From the IMG/VR virus record IMGVR_UViG_3300042564_004206, positions 1 to 23,246 of that record: a stretch of 23,246 nt of DNA. One strand, given 5' to 3'. The notes under the pieces are model-generated. The model was not told the DNA's origin and ran no database searches. It saw only the letters and a program-made list of their open reading frames with translations. The stretch comes from a virus. Positions 7,565-12,212 of this stretch are shown one piece after another. Each line of letters begins with the position of its first letter. The first letter of the stretch is position 1. A program made the translations under genes and the position numbers.

Positions 7565-7594
7565 GATCTTACATCAGCATTGTGATACTGTCAC
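7565..7594 (-). promoter_or_regulatory. Operator-controlled leftward promoter for primase/helicase genes
   Basis: On the minus strand GTGACA and TAAGAT (plus positions 7566-7571) are 17 bp apart. The spacer carries a complete operator TATCACAATGCTGATG at 7572-7587. The expected start point falls inside the terminator hairpin, so this transcript would escape the terminator while read-through from upstream would not. Confidence 0.6.
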
Positions 7595-7935
7595 ACGAGA
7601 ATTGCCTTGCCGTCGTCGCCTGCCCTGACCGTGATCACTGTGGCGTCTACCCAGCAGATGAATTCAGACAGCTCGGTCACATCGAGCGGCGTCTTCCCGG
7701 CGGCGTCGCAGGCGAACATCCTCAGTGACTGCTCGCCATTGAATCCGACCACCAGGGCCATCCTCCCGTGAACCAGCACAAGTTCAGGCTTGACGCGATA
7801 CCGCTCCGGCGGGTAATTAAGCAGCGGCTCCTCGATGTCGCGCCAGGACGAGTCGCAGCGCTGCAGCTGCAAGGTCTTGCCTTCAGCCAGCGCCGCCACG
7901 AGCGGCAGGTAGCCGATTGCTTCGTGCTTATTCAT
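7591..7935 (-). CDS. Hypothetical phage protein with PERYRVKPE motif (114 aa)
   Basis: ATG at 7935 has AAGGAG 6 nt upstream. It overlaps the previous stop as TAATG. The first half (GKTLQLQRCDSSWRDIEEPL, then NYPPERYRVKPELVLVHG) matches a pattern common in small phage proteins, a Trp-containing strand pair followed by YR(V/I)KPE. The rest is mostly beta strand. I know of no experimental function for such proteins. It is the last gene before the terminator at 7541-7562, and its stop is 3 nt from an operator. The gene is surely real; the role is unknown. Confidence 0.82.
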   Translation of the reverse strand: MNKHEAIGYLPLVAALAEGKTLQLQRCDSSWRDIEEPLLNYPPERYRVKPELVLVHGRMALVVGFNGEQSLRMFACDAAGKTPLDVTELSEFICWVDATVITVRAGDDGKAILV

Positions 7936-8162
7936 TACTTGCTCCTTGAGATCTCAAAGTCACTACGAAAAGGACCGCGGGTCTTCGGGCCGCGGCCAAG
8001 GGGAGGTGTTGCGCGCTGGGCAAAGAATGGCGAGCGAAGCGGAGCGCGCCACATGCAGTTGGCACACATGACGCCACCGGCCAGCATGTCAGCCTCGACA
8101 CAATCGCGGCCGTTCAGCGCGCGGATGCTGCTGGTGGCAGCGTGCTCTGCGTGCGTCTTCAT
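7935..8162 (-). CDS. Small protein with CANC motif (75 aa)
   Basis: ATG at 8162 overlaps the preceding stop as ATGA, and its own stop TAA overlaps the next ATG. This tight coupling, rather than a ribosome site, supports the start. The sequence begins MKTHAEHAATSSIRALNGRD and carries MCANCMWRAP, a C-x2-C pair, then a basic Pro/Gly-rich tail. One CxxC pair in ~75 residues recalls small phage zinc-knuckle proteins, but no family is recognised. Confidence 0.65.
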   Translation of the reverse strand: MKTHAEHAATSSIRALNGRDCVEADMLAGGVMCANCMWRAPLRSPFFAQRATPPLGRGPKTRGPFRSDFEISRSK

Positions 8163-8290
8163 CGCATCGCGTCCAGAACGATGAACACGCCGAACACGAG
8201 TGGCAGGACCGGGTCGATCCCGACATGCCAGCACACCACCGCGATGCCGATAAGAATGAGGCCGCAACCGACGTCGCTCAGGATCTTCAT
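8159..8290 (-). CDS. Two-segment small membrane protein (43 aa)
   Basis: ATG at 8290 has GGAG 6 nt upstream. The peptide is almost wholly hydrophobic: LILIGIAVVCWHVGI, then PVLPLVFGVFIVLDAMR. That suggests a hairpin of two membrane segments. It is coupled by ATGA to the next gene. It opens the three-gene group that follows the inverted operator pair at 8302-8342. Small membrane proteins in early phage operons often act on host membrane targets or superinfection; nothing here shows which. Confidence 0.65.
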   Translation of the reverse strand: MKILSDVGCGLILIGIAVVCWHVGIDPVLPLVFGVFIVLDAMR

Positions 8291-8301
8291 CTCTTGCTCC
8301 A

Positions 8302-8342
8302 CATAAGCATTGTGATTCTCTGACTGTATCACAATGCTGATC
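8302..8342. promoter_or_regulatory. Inverted pair of operators
   Basis: AGCATTGTGAT at 8306-8316 and its exact complement at 8328-8338 are separated by 11 bp. Each arm is the core of one operator: minus AATCACAATGCTTATG (8302-8317) and plus TATCACAATGCTGATC (8327-8342). The pair fills the gap between the DUF2829 gene (stop at 8342) and the 43-aa membrane gene. It could be a dimer-of-dimers site or, in RNA, an 11-bp hairpin. Confidence 0.75.
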
Positions 8343-8701
8343 TATTCGGCGGCGATCCAGTCCTCGGCCACGATGCAGGAGCCGCGCAGGCTCGGGATTG
8401 GCACGCTGCGGTTGCTGGCGTAGACGATCTCGGCGAGATCGCGGTTCATTGCGATCGACGGGGCCAGCTCGGACCACCCCTTGCGGCGCACAGCGTGGCC
8501 TTGGCGCATCAGCTCCACCGCCAAAGCGAAGTGAAACACCTGACGGTCGAGCCGGTGGAAGTCGCGGAGGAAGATGTCTCGGTCGACGATGACCCGCACA
8601 CCACTCTGCCCGTACAGGCCCTGCGTCTCGATGCATACGTCACCTGGGCCGCCGTCATCGTCGGCATCGACGACCATCGTCGTGATGTACTCACTCCACA
8701 T
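8342..8701 (-). CDS. DUF2829-domain protein (Tad2-like anti-Thoeris candidate)
   Basis: Residues ~55-119 fit the DUF2829 pattern. A helix with FALAVELMRQG leads to VRRKGW (71-76), and the C-terminus ends in SCIVAEDW (108-115), the family's closing (L/V)AEDW signature. DUF2829 includes Tad2, which binds the cyclic ADP-ribose-type signal of Thoeris defence. Other family members have no known role. The first ~50 residues (with DADDDGGPGD and a VIVDRDIF strand) are an N-terminal addition not typical of short Tad2 proteins. The start ATG at 8701 overlaps the previous gene by 11 nt, and an inverted operator pair follows its stop. Domain membership is likely; anti-Thoeris activity is inference. Confidence 0.65.
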   Translation of the reverse strand: MWSEYITTMVVDADDDGGPGDVCIETQGLYGQSGVRVIVDRDIFLRDFHRLDRQVFHFALAVELMRQGHAVRRKGWSELAPSIAMNRDLAEIVYASNRSVPIPSLRGSCIVAEDWIAAE

Positions 8702-8909
8702 CGCCGGCCTCGACTGCGTCGTGATATGCGTCCTGAATCAGCCTGCGCGCGTTGAGCACCGCCTGGGCCACGAGTGGGTGGTCGATGTCTGGGTATGTGA
8801 TGCGGAAGAACTTCCCGCGCGCGCCGACGCTGCCGGTGATGGTCATCAGCTCGGCGTCATAGACGTCGTCGACCGTGACGGTCTTCAGCGTTGTGTTGCT
8901 ATTGCTCAT
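8691..8909 (-). CDS. Hypothetical protein, 72 aa
   Basis: ATG at 8909 overlaps the upstream stop as TGATG, and the ribosome site is weak, so coupling probably drives translation. The sequence has an N-terminal strand region (LKTVTVDDVYDAELMTITGS), a GKFFRITYPDIDHPLVAQAV segment and an acidic helical end. No motif is recognised. Its 3' end overlaps the start of the DUF2829 gene by 11 nt. Coupling and codon use support a real gene in the leftward early operon. Confidence 0.72.
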   Translation of the reverse strand: MSNSNTTLKTVTVDDVYDAELMTITGSVGARGKFFRITYPDIDHPLVAQAVLNARRLIQDAYHDAVEAGDVE

Positions 8910-9118
8910 CAGTGGAAACCCTTGATCTTGTTGAGCTGCATAGTGAGCTGCACCTCGGTTGTGCCAGCCTTGCGGACCATTGCCATCGCCTTGCTGCACT
9001 CCTTTTTGTAGGCCACTGCCGTCTGCTGCGACCAGCCCTGGAACTTCTCGATCGGCACCGTGGTGGCCAGTCGCTGGATCTCAGCCCGCAAGGCCGGCCG
9101 TCCGTCTTGTCCACTCAT
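8909..9118 (-). CDS. Hypothetical helical protein, 69 aa
   Basis: ATG at 9118 has TAGGAGG 9 nt upstream, a strong ribosome site. The product is basic and helical (PALRAEIQRLATTVPIEKF, then AYKKECSKAMAMVRKAG), without Cys pairs or membrane segments. An operator-like site at 9138-9153 lies just upstream, separating it from the Cro-like gene. It starts the chain of overlapping genes that runs to 8342. No family is recognised. Confidence 0.75.
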   Translation of the reverse strand: MSGQDGRPALRAEIQRLATTVPIEKFQGWSQQTAVAYKKECSKAMAMVRKAGTTEVQLTMQLNKIKGFH

Positions 9119-9137
9119 TTGGCTATGCCTCCTACCA

Positions 9138-9153
9138 AATAACGATTGTGATA
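9138..9153 (-). promoter_or_regulatory. Operator-like site between the Cro-like gene and the next gene
   Basis: The minus strand reads TATCACAATCGTTATT, with a perfect left half and degenerate right half. It lies in the 55-bp gap after the Cro-like gene and reads with transcription. No good -35 is seen, so it may act as a roadblock rather than a promoter operator. Confidence 0.55.
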
Positions 9154-9173
9154 TCAGCGGGCGATGACTACAT

Positions 9174-9371
9174 TCACTTCTGTGATGCCGGCTTGATCTT
9201 CTTGTCGACCTTCAGCTTGCCCTCAGACAGCTTCTCGATGCGGAGCTGCTGGAGTTCAGGGATCGAGCCTCGGCGGCGCCAGTTGCTCACTGCGGGCTGG
9301 CTGACATTGAGCAGGGAGGCGAGTCCGACCGTGTTGGTCTTGAAATGAGAGAGTGCCTTGTCGAGTGTCAT
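9174..9371 (-). CDS. Cro-like helix-turn-helix regulator (65 aa)
   Basis: ATG at 9371 has AAGGA 7 nt upstream. The protein is a small single-domain DNA-binding protein: TVGLASLLNVSQPAVSNWRR (14-33) is a typical helix-turn-helix, with the second helix SQPAVSNWRRRG as recognition helix, followed by IPELQQLRIEKLSEGKL and a Lys-rich tail. Size and layout match lambda-type Cro/YdaS-like proteins. It is the first gene of the leftward replication operon and diverges from the XRE repressor at 9437, the classical cI/cro arrangement. It probably competes with the repressor for the same operators to favour lytic growth. The HTH call is firm; which operator it prefers is unknown. Confidence 0.85.
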   Translation of the reverse strand: MTLDKALSHFKTNTVGLASLLNVSQPAVSNWRRRGSIPELQQLRIEKLSEGKLKVDKKIKPASQK

Positions 9372-9407
9372 GGAGTTGTCCTTGTTAGGTGCCAATGCGG
9401 CGCCAGC

Positions 9408-9426
9408 ATCATACATCATTGTTATA
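9408..9426 (-). promoter_or_regulatory. Operator and -10 of the leftward (cro-like) promoter
   Basis: Minus strand TATAACAATGATGTAT (9411-9426) is a variant operator overlapping a TATGAT -10 (9408-9413). The same operator/-10 geometry is seen in the rightward cassettes at 11246 and 11513. The -35 is poor. This is the divergent switch region (9372-9436). The rightward repressor gene's ribosome site GGAGG (9428-9432) begins just past it, so one bound protein could affect both genes. Confidence 0.6.
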
Positions 9427-9436
9427 CGGAGGTTAT

Positions 9437-9811
9437 ATGGTGAACCGTAAAAACGACTGGACCCCTGAGTCCGAGGAGATGTTCCAGGCCATGACCGTCG
9501 GCGAGCGTGTGCGCTGGCTGCTGGAAGTGCGCGGGCTCAAGCAGGTGGAGGCGGCAGCTCGCATGAATGCAACCCAGCCGATGCTGTCCAACATACTGAC
9601 GGACGCGTCGCGCAAGCCCAGCGCGCCCACCCTTCTGAAGATGGCCGAGGTGCTGGAGTGCAGCCCGAGCTGGATCTTGGACGGCCGCGGCAACCCGTTC
9701 GCCTGGGCAGTGGTCAGCGACGCGCGGGCCGCAGAGCTGCTGCAGATCTTCCGCCGACTGGCGCCTGCCCAGCAGGACGGCATGCTGGCGATGGCCAGGA
9801 CGCTGGGCTGA
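9437..9811 (+). CDS. XRE-family phage repressor without peptidase domain
   Basis: ATG at 9437 has GGAGG 4 nt upstream. The 124-aa protein has an XRE helix-turn-helix at about residues 23-82: GERVRWLLEVRGLKQVEAAA, ATQPMLSNILTD as recognition helix, then LLKMAEVLECSPSWILDGRG, the usual CI-type end of the domain. The C-terminal ~40 residues (VSDARAAELLQIFRRLAPAQ) are helical, perhaps for dimer formation. There is no S24 LexA-like peptidase, so RecA-triggered self-cleavage is not expected. It diverges from the Cro-like gene and heads the rightward operon. It is the best candidate for the protein that binds the ~22 TATCACAA-type sites, since no other CI-type protein is visible. Confidence 0.85.
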   Translation: MVNRKNDWTPESEEMFQAMTVGERVRWLLEVRGLKQVEAAARMNATQPMLSNILTDASRKPSAPTLLKMAEVLECSPSWILDGRGNPFAWAVVSDARAAELLQIFRRLAPAQQDGMLAMARTLG

Positions 9812-9825
9812 TCTCCACAAAGTTG

Positions 9826-9856
9826 TTGACGCCTGATATCACAAGCGTGATATAGT
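9826..9856 (+). promoter_or_regulatory. Promoter-operator cassette P1
   Basis: TTGACG (9826-9831) is followed by the operator TATCACAAGCGTGATA (9837-9852) and TATAGT (9851-9856), preceded by TG for an extended -10. The spacer is 19 bp to TATAGT or 17 bp to GATATA. It drives the NinX-like gene. From the operator through AGTCAAGCCAT it is identical to P2. Confidence 0.8.
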
Positions 9857-9897
9857 CAAGCCATTGCAACAGCGCTGCGGCGCAACGGGAGATGGCC

Positions 9898-10359
9898 ATG
9901 ATGATCAACACGAGCGACCTGATCAGGCGTCAACTTGACTGGGCGGTGGCAAAGGCGCTGGGCCACGAGACGAAGATCCGCAGCTGGAAGGACATCACCG
10001 ACACCATCGACCCAGTTGAGGATGCCGACATGATCGAGTTCCACAGGGCCAACAACACTGTCAGCGTTTCGTCTGCGCAGATCCCCGGCGGCGGCTGGTT
10101 CCCGACTCCGAAGTATTCGACCGACTGGGCGCATGGCGGGCCGATCATCGATCGGGAGATCCACAACCTGTTCAAGTGGAATCAGCTGGACCCGAGCGCG
10201 CCGGAGATGTGGTGCGGGGTGCACAACGTCAAGGACGACAGCGGAATTCTTGCCATCAACCGAGACGGTCCGACCCCACTGATAGCAGCCATGCGCTGCT
10301 TCGTCGCCAGCAAGCTGGGCGATGTGATCGATATGCCAGACGAGCTGGCCCAGGCATAA
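9898..10359 (+). CDS. DUF2591 (NinX-like) phage protein
   Basis: Three ATGs lie close together; 9898 is chosen because GGGAG sits 6 nt upstream (9901 is also possible, and 9892 abuts the site). The 153-aa protein has the family signature: LIRRQLDWAVAKALG at the N-terminus, YSTDWAHGGPIIDREI in the middle, and GPTPLIAAMRCFVASKLGD near the C-terminus. DUF2591 proteins occur in the nin regions of lambdoid phages and in many betaproteobacterial prophages; their function is not established. It is the first gene expressed from P1, directly after the repressor, where early host-interaction genes are found. Confidence 0.85.
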   Translation: MMINTSDLIRRQLDWAVAKALGHETKIRSWKDITDTIDPVEDADMIEFHRANNTVSVSSAQIPGGGWFPTPKYSTDWAHGGPIIDREIHNLFKWNQLDPSAPEMWCGVHNVKDDSGILAINRDGPTPLIAAMRCFVASKLGDVIDMPDELAQA

Positions 10360-10369
10360 GGAGACAGCC

Positions 10370-10687
10370 ATGAAGATCGCCGAGATCCGCCGCATCATCA
10401 ACTCAGCCAACTGGTCCCGCCTGGATCTGCATGGCGCCACCCGTGACGAGTTCATCAAGATGGACGTCGGCCAGCGCCTGTATCGCCATGTCGTGGCCCT
10501 GCGCGCCCTGGAGATCGCACCAAGGTTCGCCGACGACATCCGCGCCCGAGACAGCGCGGCCGAGGCCTGCCTCGCCATGATCGGCCGCTGGGAGGGGCTG
10601 CGAGCCATCAGCCCCGTGACGGTGGCTAACCATGAGGCGCGCACGCACGGGCCGCGGCTTGTGGTTGACAACACGAAATCTTGTTGA
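10370..10687 (+). CDS. Hypothetical protein, 105 aa
   Basis: ATG at 10370 follows AAGGAGACAGCC, a strong ribosome site, and lies 10 nt after the NinX-like gene, so both are read from P1. The protein is basic and helical (RRIINSANWSRLDLHGATRD, DVGQRLYRHVVALRALEIAP). No motif is recognised. Its TGA stop (10685-10687) lies inside the TTGACA -35 of cassette P2, so gene end and next promoter share bases. Confidence 0.75.
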   Translation: MKIAEIRRIINSANWSRLDLHGATRDEFIKMDVGQRLYRHVVALRALEIAPRFADDIRARDSAAEACLAMIGRWEGLRAISPVTVANHEARTHGPRLVVDNTKSC

Positions 10688-10714
10688 CAGCGAATATCAC
10701 AAGCGTGATATAGT
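10684..10714 (+). promoter_or_regulatory. Promoter-operator cassette P2
   Basis: TTGACA (10684-10689), operator TATCACAAGCGTGATA (10695-10710) and TATAGT (10709-10714) have the same spacing as P1. The perfect -35 makes it probably the strongest of the set. It drives the two genes at 10744-11236. Confidence 0.82.
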
Positions 10715-10743
10715 CAAGCCATCGCAACGCAACGGAGATCAGC

Positions 10744-11016
10744 ATGATCAAGACCATCACGAAGAACGCGCACCAACTTCGCAAGGGTGACATCGTCCTG
10801 TTTTATGGCGGCCGCTTTGAGGTGGTCACTGATCTGCGCGAGTCCAGCGGGCACCGCCCAGAAGGCTACTGGCCCGAGGCTGGTGTCGGCCCGTCGGATT
10901 GTGTGGTCTGCGAGGCAACCTGTTTGAGCGGCGAGGTGCGCGGTTACTTCCGCCCGGGCAGCTCTTGGACATTCCAGGGCAACCACCGCGCCACGTTCGC
11001 TGTTGTCGCGCAGTAA
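10744..11016 (+). CDS. Hypothetical beta-rich small protein, 90 aa
   Basis: ATG at 10744 follows ACGGAGATCAGC. The sequence reads HQLRKGDIVLFYGGRFEVV and later FRPGSSWTFQGNHRATFAVV, so it is probably a small beta barrel. It has two Cys in DCVVCEATC but no clear zinc motif. It is the first gene after cassette P2 and is followed 10 nt on by another small gene with a near-identical ribosome site (AAGGAGACCACC). No known family is recognised with confidence. Position suggests an early host-takeover or anti-defence gene; that is inference. Confidence 0.78.
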   Translation: MIKTITKNAHQLRKGDIVLFYGGRFEVVTDLRESSGHRPEGYWPEAGVGPSDCVVCEATCLSGEVRGYFRPGSSWTFQGNHRATFAVVAQ

Positions 11017-11026
11017 GGAGACCACC

Positions 11027-11236
11027 ATGATAATCAACCTCAAAGCTAAGTCCGTCTACGGTCAGATCAAGTTCTACCCTGCCGGGCCGTTCGCCCAGGC
11101 CGTGGCCGACACCGCTGGCACGAAGACCATCGAGCCGCGCATCCTCAAGATCTGGGCCGGCCAGGGCGCCAGCATCCTGATCGTCGATGGCGGCAGCACC
11201 GAGGCCCACGAGCTCCTGGCTGCGCACGGCATCTGA
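11027..11236 (+). CDS. Hypothetical protein, 69 aa
   Basis: ATG at 11027 is chosen for the AAGGAGACCACC directly upstream. The product begins MIINLKAKSVYGQIKFYPAG, a beta-strand start common in small phage proteins, followed by QAVADTAGTKTIEPRILKIW and a short helical end. The N-terminal YGxxKFYP pattern is one I associate with small phage proteins, without a known function. It is co-transcribed with the preceding gene from P2 and is followed by cassette P3 nine nucleotides after its stop. Confidence 0.75.
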   Translation: MIINLKAKSVYGQIKFYPAGPFAQAVADTAGTKTIEPRILKIWAGQGASILIVDGGSTEAHELLAAHGI

Positions 11237-11245
11237 AGAAAGTTG

Positions 11246-11276
11246 TTGACGATATGCATCACGCTTGTGATATGAT
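11246..11276 (+). promoter_or_regulatory. Promoter-operator cassette P3
   Basis: TTGACG (11246-11251), operator CATCACGCTTGTGATA (11257-11272) and TATGAT (11271-11276) use the same spacing as P1 and P2. Here the operator centre reads GCTT, so the asymmetric core is inverted relative to the promoter, unlike the others. The leader (GATGCAAGCTCTG) resembles that of P4. Confidence 0.8.
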
Positions 11277-11307
11277 GCAAGCTCTGCAATGCAAACAGGG
11301 GATCGAA

Positions 11308-11511
11308 ATGAACACCACAGTCTTCGCACTCACAGTCGCCACCAGTGACCACAATGGCCGCCTCGTCGCAAGCGTGATCGCGCACTTTGAGTTCAGCAAC
11401 GATGGCCGCAAGGCTGCAGAGCTGGCGATGAATGCGATCCCTGATGCCGGCCTCGTTGGCCCGGTCGGCAGCGCCAAGTACCCGCTTGGACACCAATACT
11501 TCGCCGAGTGA
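11308..11511 (+). CDS. Hypothetical protein, 67 aa
   Basis: ATG at 11308 has AGGGGATC upstream. The sequence (NTTVFALTVATSDHNGRLVA, then VIAHFEFSNDGRKAAELAMN) suggests two beta strands and a helix, ending near VGSAKYPLGHQYFAE. It is the only gene between cassettes P3 and P4, so each promoter here serves one gene or a pair. Its stop lies 2 nt before the TTGACA of P4. No family is recognised. Confidence 0.72.
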   Translation: MNTTVFALTVATSDHNGRLVASVIAHFEFSNDGRKAAELAMNAIPDAGLVGPVGSAKYPLGHQYFAE

Positions 11512-11512
11512 G

Positions 11513-11543
11513 TTGACACTGAGTATCACAATGGTGATATGAT
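11513..11543 (+). promoter_or_regulatory. Promoter-operator cassette P4
   Basis: TTGACA (11513-11518), operator TATCACAATGGTGATA (11524-11539) and TATGAT (11538-11543) form the fourth cassette with identical spacing. This operator is a full match to the consensus and differs from the intragenic site at 17334 only in the last two bases. Confidence 0.82.
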
Positions 11544-11574
11544 GCAATCTCTGAAACGAAATCAGGAGAGCAAG

Positions 11575-11769
11575 ATGAACGACAGCCAAAAAGAAGCCAT
11601 CGCCACAGCTGACGCGCACACCAGCAACGTCGGCCTGCCGACGTACAGTGAGCTGGTGGAGGCGCTGCGCAAGCTGCACAGCGAGGGTCAGATGTACATG
11701 GCTCGCCATCGCTTGGATCGCAGCGCGATGGCCGACGCTGCCGCCCTGCTCGCCCGCACCCCCAACTGA
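11575..11769 (+). CDS. Small helical protein with GLPTYSELVEAL motif (64 aa)
   Basis: ATG at 11575 follows CAGGAGAGCAAG. The sequence has NVGLPTYSELVEALRKLHSE, then MYMARHRLDRSAMADAAALL. It shares a pattern with the next gene product: LPTYS, an AL-x2-L helix, a YM pair and an A-x-ALL end. The two look like old tandem paralogues. No family or function is recognised. It is read from P4 together with 11784-12014. Confidence 0.72.
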   Translation: MNDSQKEAIATADAHTSNVGLPTYSELVEALRKLHSEGQMYMARHRLDRSAMADAAALLARTPN

Positions 11770-11783
11770 ACAAGGAGACCACC

Positions 11784-12014
11784 ATGCCAATGCACCCCGG
11801 AGAAGCCGTAAAACTCAGCCCGGCCACAGCCGCCAACATCAAGCTGCTGGATCAGGCCGCGCGCCTGGGTTCGCTGCCCACTTACTCGCAGCCGCTCGCC
11901 GCGCTGAACAATCTGGAGCTGGCCTGCAGTGGCGTCAGCTACATGGAGCGCGAGTACGCGGAGGAACTGAGCGGCGCGCGCGCTCTGCTTGAGAAGTTCG
12001 ATCAGGTGAGCTGA
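11784..12014 (+). CDS. Small helical protein, probable paralogue of the preceding gene (76 aa)
   Basis: ATG at 11784 follows AAGGAGACCACC, almost the same ribosome site as at 11027. The product contains RLGSLPTYSQPLAALNNLEL, then SYMEREYAEELSGARALLEK, aligned in order with LPTYS, AL-x2-L, YM and ALL of the upstream protein. The N-terminal ~25 residues are extra. Tandem diverged copies behind a repeated promoter cassette suggest the region grew by duplication. Confidence 0.75.
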   Translation: MPMHPGEAVKLSPATAANIKLLDQAARLGSLPTYSQPLAALNNLELACSGVSYMEREYAEELSGARALLEKFDQVS

Positions 12015-12016
12015 CC

Positions 12017-12139
12017 ATGAGCGCCCACAGCGACATGACGCGAGCGATGGCTGATGCCATCAACAGCAGGCGCCCCTACTCCGCCGTGATGTTCCACGCC
12101 TGCCACACCTACCGGCGCGGGCCGAGAGGTGGGTGGTGA
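12017..12139 (+). CDS. Possible 40-aa peptide
   Basis: ATG at 12017 begins 2 nt after the preceding stop. It has an AGGTGA about 9 nt upstream and runs to TGA at 12137. The peptide (MSAHSDMTRAMADAINSRRP...) is basic with one Cys and no recognised motif. It fills the gap between the P4 genes and the HNH-derived gene, and no other gene fits there. Shortness and the modest ribosome site keep confidence low. Confidence 0.4.
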   Translation: MSAHSDMTRAMADAINSRRPYSAVMFHACHTYRRGPRGGW

Positions 12140-12212
12140 CGGATCTGAAATGACCCCAGACCCCTGCGCCTGCTGGGCGCAGCAATCTGTGATCAACGAA
12201 GGAGAGACAAGA

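Noticed and set aside
9174-9811. Toxin-antitoxin pair for the two divergent HTH genes
   Set aside because: Both are DNA-binding, divergent rather than co-transcribed, and placed at the head of two early phage operons as in a cI/cro switch. No toxin fold is seen.
12150-12212. ATG at 12150 as the start of the HNH-derived protein
   Set aside because: It has no ribosome site, while GTG 12213 has AAGGAG at a good distance. The extra 21 residues do not resemble the family.
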